Positions 8,774 to 16,526 of a stretch of 40,014 nucleotides of DNA are shown piece by piece. This stretch comes from a virus. Below the pieces are notes generated by a model, which was given only the letters and a program-made list of their open reading frames with translations, ran no database searches and was not told where the DNA came from. The position numbers and the translations under genes are program-made. Location of the stretch: IMG/VR virus record IMGVR_UViG_3300010885_080864, positions 1 to 40,014 of that record; one strand, written 5' to 3'. Within the stretch, counting starts at the first letter, position 1. Each line of letters opens with the position of its first letter.

Positions 8774-9544
8774 TTAATTATTTTTAATAATTTTCTTTTT
8801 ATCCTTGGTGGCTTGCTCTTGTCTAAATTTTATTTCGTGACGCCTTAGCACCCGGTAAATATAATTTATTCTTACATGAATGGTTTTAACTATATCAGAA
8901 ATTAATGTGCCAGACAAATAAGCATCTATGACTAATTTCTCTTTCTCAATATTCCTTTTAGAAAAAGCTCTTTTTTTAACTATTTCAGGATTTACTTTTC
9001 TTCCTTTGAAAAAATTAGATATTTTTAATTTTGCCGCATCAGAATGATGCTTGCCAATCATTGGATGACCATTTTTTAGATGACGCTCTTTAATTAGTGA
9101 AGAATTATTTTGTTTCCATTCATCTGTATGAGGCTTTCTTTTTACGCCTTTATTAATTTTAGATAACAATTGCCTTGTCTTGTGTGAAACTAATTTGCCT
9201 ATTTGTGATGCCGATATTTTTTTCTTTGTTTCATCAGAATGCCTGCCAGCGCTGCCACCACTTTTGATGTTGTATCCTGTCGCCGAATCTCTGCTACAAT
9301 ACATTTTAATATAAGCTTCTTCAAATAAGTCCGCCTCAGCCTGGTTATCACATTCATCTAAAATTTCATATTCAAAATTTTCTGAACCATATTTCAAAAT
9401 AGCCGAATATAAATAAGTTGAATTATAATAGCCTTTACCTTTGCGCCCCATTCTTTCTTTGCAAGTCATCCAGGTTTGACCGACGTAAATTTTATTATTA
9501 ACTTTGTTAGTGAGCAAATATATTGTGCAAATTTCTTTTTTCAC
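8774..9544 (-). CDS. GIY-YIG homing endonuclease with NUMOD3-type DNA-binding repeats
   Basis: The N-terminus reads IYLLTNKVNNKIYVGQTW, the GIY-YIG nuclease core. YSAILKYGSENFEYEIL and a downstream Glu-containing helix (EADLFEEAYIKMY) complete the domain at about residues 1-95. Several copies of the short NUMOD3 motif follow (HSDETKKKISASQIGK, SHKTRQLLSKINKG, HSDAAKLKISNFFKGRK). A C-terminal helix-turn-helix (ISDIVKTIHVRINYIYRVLR) completes a DNA-binding tail as in I-TevI-like enzymes. The start is a GTG at 9544, with no Shine-Dalgarno site. A GATATA box sits 9 bases before it, so the message may be nearly leaderless. It is a free-standing mobile gene, and no interrupted gene is visible next to it. 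Confidence 0.9.
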   Translation of the reverse strand: MKKEICTIYLLTNKVNNKIYVGQTWMTCKERMGRKGKGYYNSTYLYSAILKYGSENFEYEILDECDNQAEADLFEEAYIKMYCSRDSATGYNIKSGGSAGRHSDETKKKISASQIGKLVSHKTRQLLSKINKGVKRKPHTDEWKQNNSSLIKERHLKNGHPMIGKHHSDAAKLKISNFFKGRKVNPEIVKKRAFSKRNIEKEKLVIDAYLSGTLISDIVKTIHVRINYIYRVLRRHEIKFRQEQATKDKKKIIKNN

Positions 9545-9550
9545 AAATTT

Positions 9551-9560
9551 TTTATATCAT
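9551..9560 (-). promoter_or_regulatory. Candidate promoter box TATGATATAA
   Basis: TATGATATAA on the minus strand sits directly after the terminator at 9569-9597 and just before the GTG start at 9544. It resembles an extended -10 element and the GATATA boxes seen before other genes in the window. With this spacing the transcript would have almost no leader. Confidence 0.4.
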
Positions 9561-9568
9561 AACAATAA

Positions 9569-9597
9569 AAAAGCGGATAATTTTATTATCCGCTTTT
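9569..9597 (-). terminator. Rho-independent terminator, works on both strands
   Basis: AAAAGCGGATAA and TTATCCGCTTTT form a perfect 12-bp stem with a 5-base loop and runs of T on the minus strand. It follows the stop of the sigma-like gene at 9621 and would end that minus-strand transcript. The A-rich left arm gives a shorter U tract for plus-strand transcripts too. Confidence 0.85.
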
Positions 9598-9620
9598 ATT
9601 TATTATTTATTTTTTAAAAT

Positions 9621-10061
9621 TTACCAGCGCTTTTCTCTTAATTCAGACATTCTTTTTAAGATATCTTTAATTTTCTCATCATTTTCTATAATCTTTAAAA
9701 TTTTTCGCTTTGAACCACCATAAACTTTTTTCTCGCCTTTATAATCTACATTGCCATTTAATGATTTAGTAATTGATGATTGATTGACATTTAATTTTTT
9801 CGCTATCTCTGTTTGTGTTAATCCGGATGCGGCTAGTTTTATAACTTCTTTTTGTCTTGTAGTTAAAAGAGTATTAACGATTCTCCAAAACTCAATTTTA
9901 AGCTCATCCTCTAAATCCAATAATTCTTCATTATATTGAAATGGATTTAATCTGTAACTTATACTGTCATAATTGTTGAAATTTTCAAGCATATCATTAC
10001 TTACGGACAATTCTAACAATAAATATTGATATCGGTCTGATCTATTAGGGCGCTTAGACAT
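9621..10061 (-). CDS. Sigma-70 region-4-like helix-turn-helix protein
   Basis: The segment LLTTRQKEVIKLAASGLTQT, followed by EIAKKLNVNQSSITKSLNG, is a classic region-4/LuxR-type helix-turn-helix. A basic C-terminus (YGGSKRKILKII) follows. At 146 aa it lacks an obvious region 2, so it is a region-4-like regulator or a minimal sigma factor rather than a full sigma70. I chose ATG 10061 (MSKRPN) because AAAGGAG lies at the right distance before it. A longer in-frame start exists at 10115. The start overlaps the end of the tandem-HNH gene by 8 bases, and a strong terminator follows. It may direct host RNA polymerase to phage promoters. Confidence 0.8.
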   Translation of the reverse strand: MSKRPNRSDRYQYLLLELSVSNDMLENFNNYDSISYRLNPFQYNEELLDLEDELKIEFWRIVNTLLTTRQKEVIKLAASGLTQTEIAKKLNVNQSSITKSLNGNVDYKGEKKVYGGSKRKILKIIENDEKIKDILKRMSELREKRW

Positions 10062-10599
10062 TTTTTTCTCCTTTATTATATCTATTATGAGTCTCTGCCC
10101 TATGACAATTGGCACATAATAATTGGCATTTCTTTATTTCCTCTATTAACTTTTCTATATTTGAAATTCTAGATATGTTATAGAGCTTTTTAAATCCTGG
10201 CAAATGATCATAATCCATTTGATAATATTTGTATTTTTTATTACAAATATTACACGGGTTGCTTTCTTTTAAATTTATATAATATAATTTATAATTAGAT
10301 AATTTAATACTTGACTTTTTAAGTAGATATCTAGCATGTGTTCTTTGTCTGTGGCAATTCGCGCAAACAAGCTCGCATTTATCTATCTCAGATAATATAT
10401 CTTTAATTGAATTTACTGATTGAATAATTTGGCTAACATTGCCAAATTTATCATTATTTATATGGTCATAATCCATACAATATGGTGCATAAATAATTTT
10501 GCAATCTTTGCATGGCTGAGACTTAATTGAATTAATAACTAATTTATTGGTTTTTTTAATGGCGCCAATATTTTTATTTTTTTTTGAATAGCCTGGCAT
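10054..10599 (-). CDS. Tandem HNH endonuclease
   Basis: Two HNH-type zinc modules lie in one 181-aa protein. The first has PCKDC, MDYDHI and LVCANCHRQRTH. The second has PCNIC, MDYDHLPG and LLCANCHRAETH. Each contains the CxxC pairs for structural zinc and the DH...H catalytic centre, so both copies look active. The duplication is evident from the near-identical closing motif CANCHRxxTHxR. HNH proteins of this type are often mobile phage endonucleases. The position between primase and the sigma-like gene, with no intron nearby, fits a free-standing element. Confidence 0.9.
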   Translation of the reverse strand: MPGYSKKNKNIGAIKKTNKLVINSIKSQPCKDCKIIYAPYCMDYDHINNDKFGNVSQIIQSVNSIKDILSEIDKCELVCANCHRQRTHARYLLKKSSIKLSNYKLYYINLKESNPCNICNKKYKYYQMDYDHLPGFKKLYNISRISNIEKLIEEIKKCQLLCANCHRAETHNRYNKGEKNV

Positions 10600-10620
10600 T
10601 AAACCTCAAATAATTTTTAT

Positions 10621-11382
10621 TTATATAAGCTCGCTCAAACTATCCGCAGTATTCTCTAATAGATATTCGTCTATGTCTTTGTATCCAGCAGGAATATATA
10701 TGTTTTTTATATTTACTGAATTTTCATATTTACCGTATGCATCAATTATTTTAGATCGACCCTTTTCCCCAGCCTCGTCATTATCTAGCAATATGCATAA
10801 ATTATTAGTATATCTATATATAAGTGAAAATTGATACGCGCTCATATTGCTATTACCAAGCGCGACAATATTTCTTATACCTTTTTCAAAGGCTTTAATA
10901 ACATCAAACTGACCCTCAACAATATAAACATAATTTTTATTTAGAATTTCTTGTTTAGCCTCATATAATCCAAACAAATAATTTCTTTTTTTAAAATCTG
11001 TATTTTTATATTTTGAAATTTTTAACTCATTCCTATCTTTGTCTGATAGAATTGTTCTTCCAACGATACCAATTATGTTGCCATAAGTATCTCTGTAAGG
11101 TAGTATTAATGGATGGTTTTCAAAAAAAGAAAAATGTATTGTGCTATGATTTTTATAATCATCTATATCTTTAGAATATAATAAATTATTTGATTTTAAA
11201 AAATTAATATCTAAAACAGATGATAATCCATTTAATTTATTTCCAGATGGGAAATATCCAAAATTAAAATTATTTATACTAGAATCATCCAGTCTATTAT
11301 TTAAATATGATAAATAATTTTCAGCTTCAGGAAAATTATGCAATAAATATTCGCAAGATGATATTATGTTATCATAACTCAT
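10621..11382 (-). CDS. DNA primase catalytic (TOPRIM) subunit, DnaG-like, no zinc domain
   Basis: The protein matches the RNA polymerase core of DnaG. FGYFPSGNKL and PLILPYRDTYGNIIGIVGR represent the N-terminal subdomain. YIVEGQFDV (Glu156) and CILLDNDEAGEKGR (Asp200, Asp202) form the TOPRIM metal site, and ALGN matches the usual ALGT. It synthesises RNA primers at the fork. At 253 aa it lacks both the N-terminal zinc-binding domain and the C-terminal helicase-binding domain. A separate gene at 30492-31115 encodes a zinc-binding domain, so the primase is split. It overlaps the upstream zinc-ribbon gene as ATGA, which couples it to the DnaJ/RuvC operon. Confidence 0.9.
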   Translation of the reverse strand: MSYDNIISSCEYLLHNFPEAENYLSYLNNRLDDSSINNFNFGYFPSGNKLNGLSSVLDINFLKSNNLLYSKDIDDYKNHSTIHFSFFENHPLILPYRDTYGNIIGIVGRTILSDKDRNELKISKYKNTDFKKRNYLFGLYEAKQEILNKNYVYIVEGQFDVIKAFEKGIRNIVALGNSNMSAYQFSLIYRYTNNLCILLDNDEAGEKGRSKIIDAYGKYENSVNIKNIYIPAGYKDIDEYLLENTADSLSELI

Positions 11383-11717
11383 AATTCTTTATCTATGTTT
11401 CCTAGCATTTTAATAAGCATACTTTTATATATCGGGCTAAGTTGATTCAATTCTTTTGAACAAAAAGAACAAATTAAATTATTATTATCTTTTTTAGGGC
11501 GACCATCTTTACCACAATTATTACATTTTATACCAAAAGATTTATTATTTTCTTTTTTTATTTGATTCATTGATTTCATTTGGTTTTTAATAAATGGATT
11601 TACATTTGTAATTTCTTTATCGCACTCTGCGCAATAAACTTTATTTTCTTCTACGGATAATGTTGGAGTTTGATGTTTTCCGCAACCTTTATTATTACAC
11701 ACCATCATAAACGGCAT
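11379..11717 (-). CDS. Small double zinc-ribbon protein
   Basis: A 112-aa protein with two zinc-ribbon-like modules: CNNKGC...CAEC in the first half and CNNCG...CSFC in the second. An ideal GGAGG precedes the start, and the upstream dnaJ stop abuts the ATG (TAAATG). It sits between dnaJ and the primase core and is coupled to both. A role in binding nucleic acid or a replication protein is plausible but not shown. It is not the CHC2-type DnaG zinc domain, because the ligand spacing differs. Confidence 0.85.
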   Translation of the reverse strand: MPFMMVCNNKGCGKHQTPTLSVEENKVYCAECDKEITNVNPFIKNQMKSMNQIKKENNKSFGIKCNNCGKDGRPKKDNNNLICSFCSKELNQLSPIYKSMLIKMLGNIDKEL

Positions 11718-12686
11718 TTAGCTTTCCTCCAATATTTTAATTATTTTTTTCGTAGCATCTTGGTCAGGATATTTAATATTTATTATTACTCTATGAGAGC
11801 CAATTTTGGCAATTCCAAGTTTAGGTAAAATAATTTCATCTTTATTTTTACACATTGCTGGAATGTTTATTTCCTGTTCTCCATTTATAGTCTTTACTTT
11901 TCTTGTACATCCTGATAACGCTTCAAGTAAAGATATATCTTTGCTTGATACAACATCATTATTTACTAATGATAGCTCATCATCATCTTGAACATTACAT
12001 GTAACATAGCAAGAAGTATATTCATTTGATCCGAAAAATCCAGAGCCACAATAATTTCCCATATTATTAAGCTTTAATACATTTTTATTTTTAATACCAG
12101 GTGGTATATTAATAGAGATAGATAATTCTGAATTAATGAATCCGTTAGTATTGCATGATTGACAAGGTTTTGTTTTCACCTTTCCTTGGCAAGACGCGCA
12201 AATAGTTGTTATGAACATATTTCCTTGGCGCCTAACAGTTCTGCCAAGGCTATTACAAGATTTACACCCATTGTTCTCTTGTATATTTCCATTGCCGTTG
12301 CAAGCATCACATTTCATAGTTCTTTTATAAGAAAGATTCTTTTCGCAACCTAATACAGATTCGACGAAAATAATATTTATTTCATTATGGATATCATCTG
12401 CATTTATTTTTTTTGATGATTGAAAAATCATAAAATTCATATCTAAAGGATTAAAATCACCATTAGATGCCCATGAAAATGGGTCCGACGAAGATGTAGT
12501 ATCGTACTCGCCATTTTTAATAGCGGAGTAAGCTTCATTTATTTTTTTAAATTTTTCTTCTGCGTCAGTATTTTTATTAATATCTGGATGATAAGTTCTT
12601 GCTAATTGCTTAAACTTCTTTTTAATTTCATCTTCCGATGCATCGGGGACTAATTCAAGTATTTTAAAAGCCTCATCTCTTTTCAT
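11718..12686 (-). CDS. dnaJ: DnaJ (Hsp40) co-chaperone, type I
   Basis: The J domain occupies residues 1-60 with the essential HPD at 33-35. Four CxxCxGxG-type zinc motifs follow at Cys126, 141, 163 and 175 (CDACNGNG, CKSCNSLG, CASCQGKV, CQSCNTNG). The third and fourth deviate at the glycines. The C-terminal substrate-binding domain (INIPPGIKNKNVLKL) completes a type I DnaJ, although the Gly/Phe-rich linker is reduced. DnaJ delivers clients to Hsp70 and stimulates its ATPase. No DnaK lies in the window, so it probably works with the host's. At 322 aa it is somewhat shorter than E. coli DnaJ. It overlaps the ruvC-like stop as ATGA. Confidence 0.95.
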   Translation of the reverse strand: MKRDEAFKILELVPDASEDEIKKKFKQLARTYHPDINKNTDAEEKFKKINEAYSAIKNGEYDTTSSSDPFSWASNGDFNPLDMNFMIFQSSKKINADDIHNEINIIFVESVLGCEKNLSYKRTMKCDACNGNGNIQENNGCKSCNSLGRTVRRQGNMFITTICASCQGKVKTKPCQSCNTNGFINSELSISINIPPGIKNKNVLKLNNMGNYCGSGFFGSNEYTSCYVTCNVQDDDELSLVNNDVVSSKDISLLEALSGCTRKVKTINGEQEINIPAMCKNKDEIILPKLGIAKIGSHRVIINIKYPDQDATKKIIKILEES

Positions 12687-13228
12687 TTTTTACTGCCTAA
12701 TTTATTTAATAATTTTAATGAATGGTATAATGCTACAGCTATGGCGTCAGCCTTGTCATATGATGTTACATTTATTGCGCCTTTCTTTCCATACTCAAAA
12801 GGGAAAGTAATTCCTAAATGCTTGGATACAAGTTCCGGCATATACTCTTTCTTAGGTAATAATTTATTTAATTTTAGACCATGCCTTATTTTCATAACTG
12901 AATATAATTCTGGGTTTGAGTTTAAATATTCATAACAAGTCAATCCAATCATTCTGTTGAATTGAGTCAACATAATAATTGTTTTTGCGCCGCTTGCACC
13001 GCTCATAAACTGTATGATATCTTCAATCGCTATTTCGTCTGGTTTATATTTTTCTAAAATTAACATTACCTCTTTTTTAGTGTAATTTAATCTTTCAAAA
13101 ATTGATCCCTTTTTTGGAGGCTTAATATATCCAGAATCTATGTACTCTATATTATTATTAATTATTCTTAAAGCACAATATGCAGTTGTTGCGCTACTAA
13201 TATCCCAACCTACAATTACTTTTTGCAT
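12683..13228 (-). CDS. ruvC: RuvC-like Holliday junction resolvase
   Basis: The RNase H fold with RuvC catalytic acids is visible: Asp9 in VGWDIS, Glu69 in AIEDI, and Asp158/Asp161 in YDKADAIAVAL. FMSGASGAKTI matches the conserved loop before the third strand. The enzyme would resolve four-way junctions produced by recombination or before DNA packaging. The 181-aa length is normal for RuvC. It begins right after the SSB terminator: the terminator's T run merges into GATATATA, and only six bases separate that from the ATG, with no Shine-Dalgarno site. Its stop is coupled to dnaJ. Confidence 0.9.
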   Translation of the reverse strand: MQKVIVGWDISSATTAYCALRIINNNIEYIDSGYIKPPKKGSIFERLNYTKKEVMLILEKYKPDEIAIEDIIQFMSGASGAKTIIMLTQFNRMIGLTCYEYLNSNPELYSVMKIRHGLKLNKLLPKKEYMPELVSKHLGITFPFEYGKKGAINVTSYDKADAIAVALYHSLKLLNKLGSKK

Positions 13229-13234
13229 ATAGGT

Positions 13235-13242
13235 TATATATC
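13235..13242 (-). promoter_or_regulatory. Candidate promoter box GATATATA
   Basis: On the minus strand the T run of the SSB terminator reads straight into GATATATAACCTATATG, placing a -10-like box six bases from the ruvC start. If used, it would give a leaderless message. The box matches the GATATA elements seen before other genes here. Confidence 0.4.
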
Positions 13243-13249
13243 AAAAAAA

Positions 13250-13281
13250 AATAAAGGGAGATTTTTCAATCTCCCTTTATT
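13250..13281 (-). terminator. Strong Rho-independent terminator after SSB
   Basis: AATAAAGGGAGATT and AATCTCCCTTTATT form a perfect 14-bp stem with a 4-base loop, followed on the minus strand by a run of T. It lies 30 bases beyond the SSB stop and separates SSB from the ruvC/dnaJ/primase operon. Confidence 0.92.
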
Positions 13282-13310
13282 AAGCTAAGCTAATCTAGTT
13301 TAATTTAGAT

Positions 13311-13988
13311 TCACTCATTAAATTCTGGAAATACATCTCCATCATCGTCTGATGAAACATCAACTACTGGAGTGGATTTCACAACTTTGGTTGCAGCAGT
13401 TTTAAATGCAGGCTTACCAATTGTTGCAGAATTAATTTTTGCAAGCCTAGTTTCTACCTGATCTGAAGTAGGAGGAGTTACTTTGCGAGTCAAATCATCC
13501 ACATCAAAATTATCTTTTAGTTGCTGTTCCGAAACAGCAAGAGGCTTATGAGGAATTGGTTGAACAGAATAATATCCTGTTGCACCACCATTTTTATTTA
13601 CAAAGATATTAATATCATATTTCTGAGGATCTCCCCATACATCTGTATTACGAGCAAGATTTCTAATCTGAGAGAATACCGAGAAAGATATATCTAGAAT
13701 TTTTACCGACTGGCTTTTCTTGTCAAGGACGCCGATAAACCAGCGTGGTTTTGCTTTATCGCCAGCTACACACAAAGGGCATTTGCCGTCAGATGGAGTG
13801 GAGCAATAAACTTTTTGACCGTATCCTGGATCGCCTTCTTTCTTATATCTGTGCACAAGATATTGATATGGCTTAGTTACTAAGCGCAATACATTCGCGC
13901 CTTCCTCTAATCTTAGAAAGGTATCTTTGCTATTTTTCTTTTCTGTACTAACTTCATCATCCCAAGAAATTTCACCATATGTACTCAT
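13311..13988 (-). CDS. Single-stranded DNA-binding protein, T4 gp32-like
   Basis: The order of features matches phage gp32-type SSBs. An OB-fold core contains a zinc site formed by His46, Cys62, Cys70 and Cys73 (HRYKKEG...YCSTPSDGKCPLC), the same His-Cys3 arrangement as T4 gp32. The C-terminal tail is acidic (VDVSSDDDGDVFPEFNE), as used to recruit replication proteins. The N-terminus MSTYGEISWDDEVS is repeated in similar form in the separate primase zinc-domain protein. The gene is a single unit: it has its own Shine-Dalgarno (AGGAAAA) and a strong terminator, which suits a protein needed in high amounts. Confidence 0.9.
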   Translation of the reverse strand: MSTYGEISWDDEVSTEKKNSKDTFLRLEEGANVLRLVTKPYQYLVHRYKKEGDPGYGQKVYCSTPSDGKCPLCVAGDKAKPRWFIGVLDKKSQSVKILDISFSVFSQIRNLARNTDVWGDPQKYDINIFVNKNGGATGYYSVQPIPHKPLAVSEQQLKDNFDVDDLTRKVTPPTSDQVETRLAKINSATIGKPAFKTAATKVVKSTPVVDVSSDDDGDVFPEFNE

Positions 13989-14065
13989 TTTATTTTTTCC
14001 TATTCTGTCATATATTTAATCATTAAAGATTTTATTTTGACTAATTTAATTATATTTTTATAAAA

Positions 14066-14092
14066 ATTGCTCGCGGTAATTCCGCGAGCAAT
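14066..14092 (-). terminator. Rho-independent terminator
   Basis: ATTGCTCGCGG and CCGCGAGCAAT form a perfect 11-bp GC-rich stem around a 5-base loop, followed on the minus strand by TTTTTATAAAAA. It ends the minus-strand transcript coming from the 14142 gene and isolates SSB from the upstream recombination operon. Confidence 0.9.
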
Positions 14093-14105
14093 CATTTTGA
14101 GAAGG

Positions 14106-14136
14106 CTAATTTAGCCCTATTAATATGCTAAATTAG
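14106..14136. other. AT-rich inverted repeat before the terminator
   Basis: CTAATTTAGC and GCTAAATTAG are exact complements separated by 11 bases, just after the stop of the 14142 gene and just before the strong terminator. The left arm is itself nearly palindromic (GGCTAATTTAGCC). It may assist termination or protect the transcript end, or be a protein-binding site. Confidence 0.45.
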
Positions 14137-14141
14137 TAGTA

Positions 14142-14444
14142 TCAGCGCGTTATGAATTTAACATAGCGAGTTCTGGTTGAATCAGATGATCTTCCAAACT
14201 TTACGCTTACTCCGGCTTTACGAATACGTCGCAGAATATTATTTACTGTAACTCTCATTGCTGAAGGCGATCCTGGTACAGTGGTACTTCCAACAAGCCT
14301 TGAAACTTGTTTACGTAATTGAGTCATTGTACCAACCCATTCTCCATTTTTTGAATTACGAATTACTTGAAGTACTCCATTAAATATGGAGTTCATTCTG
14401 TGTACGCGCGTCTGTGTGTCTGTGTGTGTTCGTCGTGTTTGCAT
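14142..14444 (-). CDS. Small basic protein with winged-helix-like domain
   Basis: A 100-aa, very basic protein. Residues about 36-98 (WVGTMTQLRKQVSRL, PGSPSAMRVTVNNILRRIRK, GVSVKFGRS, RYVKF) follow the pattern of the winged-helix domain found at the C-terminus of some plasmid and phage primase-polymerase proteins: W-GT--L...SP--L---L--L---G--V----. A DNA-binding role is inferred. The N-terminus RRTHTDTQTRVH comes from a GT/TC-rich stretch, so a second possible start is Met17 (MNSIFNG). The Shine-Dalgarno is only a purine run. It lies downstream of the recA operon and is followed by a terminator. Confidence 0.7.
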   Translation of the reverse strand: MQTRRTHTDTQTRVHRMNSIFNGVLQVIRNSKNGEWVGTMTQLRKQVSRLVGSTTVPGSPSAMRVTVNNILRRIRKAGVSVKFGRSSDSTRTRYVKFITR

Positions 14445-14463
14445 TTTTTTGTTCTTTCTTTCT

Positions 14464-14754
14464 TTATTTCATTTTGAACGATAAGTTCTTTATTTGAAGT
14501 ATCCTGTGCCACGGGAATAATATTTCTACTACTTGCGTTTTGTCAATGTCTGATAGTACATTTATAAAATCTTCTTTATTATTTATAAATAATCCCTTAA
14601 CCTTTACAAAATTTTCCTCTATTACAGGTGGCTCTAATGTGAGGAAATATTTGGTAGATTTGCCGTCTACTAAATCAATTAGATAAGGCGGCTTAGTGGC
14701 TGATATTACACTAGGCAAAACTATAGATGTTTGATTTACTGCTATATCAGTCAT
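14464..14754 (-). CDS. Unknown 96-aa protein downstream of recA
   Basis: A small protein mixing beta strands (KYFLTLEPPVIEENFVKVKG) with a short conserved-looking end (VVEILFPWHRILQIKNL). One base separates it from the recA stop, so it is co-transcribed with recA. No family is recognised. The tight coupling suggests a link to recombination or replication. Confidence 0.75.
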   Translation of the reverse strand: MTDIAVNQTSIVLPSVISATKPPYLIDLVDGKSTKYFLTLEPPVIEENFVKVKGLFINNKEDFINVLSDIDKTQVVEILFPWHRILQIKNLSFKMK

Positions 14755-14755
14755 A

Positions 14756-15949
14756 CTAAACCTTGGCTTTCTTTTTTGTTTTTAATCCTTCTAAAAATGA
14801 CTCTGATTCAGAGTCAGATTCCGAGTCAGATTCAATAGAAGATTTCGCTTCATTTTGACGTTTTCTTTTTTCTTCATTTTTTAAAATTCTTGCTTGAATT
14901 GTTTTTGATTTAATTTCCTGCATTAATGCAGGATCTTCTTTTAATGCTTCAAAGAATTTTGATTCTCCAACCCATTTTTGATCCCCATAAACATGGGAAA
15001 CATTGTTAGGCTTTTGAACTATTCCGTACTCAAGAGCTAATTTAGCTACCTCTTCATGTTTGTCAACTACTCCTTGAGAAAAATCTACTTTAAACTCGCA
15101 GTCTCGCGGCCATGGTCCAAATTTACTTTTCTCAACTTTAGCTTTTAATATAGTTCCTGTACGACGCTCTTTTTCATCAGTTATCTGAGCGTCTTTTCTT
15201 TGCGGAGCTACGAAATAAACATTTGCACTTAAGAAGTGAGTATATGAATTTCCGCCAGAATAAGTGTGATCTGCTCCATATGGATCCATATTTTCTCTTT
15301 TATGATTTATAACAATAAATGGTATTTTTGCTTTTTTAACCTCTAGTGAGAGCTTTTTCATAACGCTAGTTAAAAATCTAGCAAGAGTAGCCATGTTTGA
15401 TTTGCCTATAATAGCCACATCTTCTATTGGTGGTATAATTGCACCAAGTGAATCTAAAATAATTAGATTAATATCTAATTCATTATTCCTAATCTTATCA
15501 AGCATTCCTTCTGTTTTCTTGCCGACAAGAATATGACTTGATTTATCTTCTTTTGGTACTCCTAAAAGCATCTGGAAACATTTTCTTCCATTTGAAGCTA
15601 GGTCTCCGTCAACTATTATTACTTTAGAAACGTCGATGCCTAAGTTTTCACACCAAGCTGGAGAAAACGTTTGTTCGGCATCAATAAATACTTGCATAGA
15701 TTCTGGATTTTTTATCTGAGCCTCTCTTATTGCGCACAGGCTAAGCAATGTTTTACCTGATCCTGATGGACCGTAATATTGAATTATTCTTCCGCAAGGC
15801 AAGCCGCCAGATGATAGCGCATCATCAAGTAATATAGACCCTGTGCCAACGGTATCTACAAGCTCATCTACAACGTCCGATGCAATATGGAATCCCAACT
15901 CATCATCAGCCTCTGCGAAACTTTTAAAAAATTCTTGTAATTTAGACAT
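14756..15949 (-). CDS. recA: RecA/UvsX recombinase
   Basis: Walker A is GPSGSGKT at residues 60-67 and Walker B is LIILDSLGA. The RecA core has VFIDAEQTFSPAWCENLGID, and the L2-type region contains NMATLARFLTSVM. The protein coats single-stranded DNA and drives strand exchange in recombination-dependent replication and repair. At 397 aa it has an extra acidic tail of alternating Ser-Asp/Glu, followed by a lysine-rich end (KTKKKAKV). Unlike some phage recA genes it carries no intron or intein. It is preceded by a 3-base gap from a possible UvsY-like gene and followed by one base before the next gene. Confidence 0.95.
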   Translation of the reverse strand: MSKLQEFFKSFAEADDELGFHIASDVVDELVDTVGTGSILLDDALSSGGLPCGRIIQYYGPSGSGKTLLSLCAIREAQIKNPESMQVFIDAEQTFSPAWCENLGIDVSKVIIVDGDLASNGRKCFQMLLGVPKEDKSSHILVGKKTEGMLDKIRNNELDINLIILDSLGAIIPPIEDVAIIGKSNMATLARFLTSVMKKLSLEVKKAKIPFIVINHKRENMDPYGADHTYSGGNSYTHFLSANVYFVAPQRKDAQITDEKERRTGTILKAKVEKSKFGPWPRDCEFKVDFSQGVVDKHEEVAKLALEYGIVQKPNNVSHVYGDQKWVGESKFFEALKEDPALMQEIKSKTIQARILKNEEKRKRQNEAKSSIESDSESDSESESFLEGLKTKKKAKV

Positions 15950-15952
15950 GAT

Positions 15953-16468
15953 CTACTCCCAGCCCTCGGGCATTTTTTCTCTAGTTGGATTGATATTTGA
16001 TTGACCCACAATTGTCTTTTTGTATCCAGAAGCTAAATCTTTATAATAGTGATGGCTTCTAATTAAAATATCAAATTTTTTATCTAAAACTAATTTGCCA
16101 GCTTTAGCTTTCGCTAATTTAATATTAATTTCTTCTACTTCAGGAGAAGCCTCTGCGGCAAATCTTCTTAAATCCATAGTAGTTTTGCCATCGGCAGTCT
16201 TGTATTCAAGAGCAACTTTATTTTTTACCTTATTAAGTTGACTCTCTAAATACCCAACTGTTTTAATCATTCTGCCCATGTATTCTGAAAGAATGTCGGC
16301 TCCGCGCAAAGATAATCTTTGCAAGTTTTCCGCATGAGCAAGATCTATTACGTCTGTGCTTTGCAATTCAGATAAAAGCTCTTGAACTTCAGTTAAATCA
16401 AAATTTTGAAATTTTTCTTCTAGGTCTGCGCCAATTAATGAGCCTAATGTATGTTGTGACATATTCAC
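15953..16468 (-). CDS. Possible UvsY-like recombination mediator
   Basis: A 171-aa helical protein directly upstream of recA with a 3-base gap. The second half, NKVALEYKTADGKTTMDLRR and then LVLDKKFDILIRSHHYYKDL, resembles T4 UvsY in the order of elements: a KVAL helix, a short Gly/Thr turn, a conserved MDxRR/MDRY-like element, and a final helix pair in which an L-D-----L motif is followed by an SGxxK-type motif. The resemblance is judged by eye from memory of UvsY. UvsY loads UvsX onto SSB-coated DNA. The position fits, because gp32-like SSB and recA are both nearby. The upstream GATATATATT box may be its promoter. Confidence 0.5.
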   Translation of the reverse strand: MNMSQHTLGSLIGADLEEKFQNFDLTEVQELLSELQSTDVIDLAHAENLQRLSLRGADILSEYMGRMIKTVGYLESQLNKVKNKVALEYKTADGKTTMDLRRFAAEASPEVEEINIKLAKAKAGKLVLDKKFDILIRSHHYYKDLASGYKKTIVGQSNINPTREKMPEGWE

Positions 16469-16526
16469 GCCTCTCTTTCTGGTGTGTAATATATATCTTA
16501 TTCGTGCGATTGCAAATTAAAAGAAA

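Noticed and set aside
14756-15949. Intron or intein in recA
   Set aside because: The recA frame is continuous from start to stop with all motifs in place, so the nearby homing endonucleases are not inserted in it.
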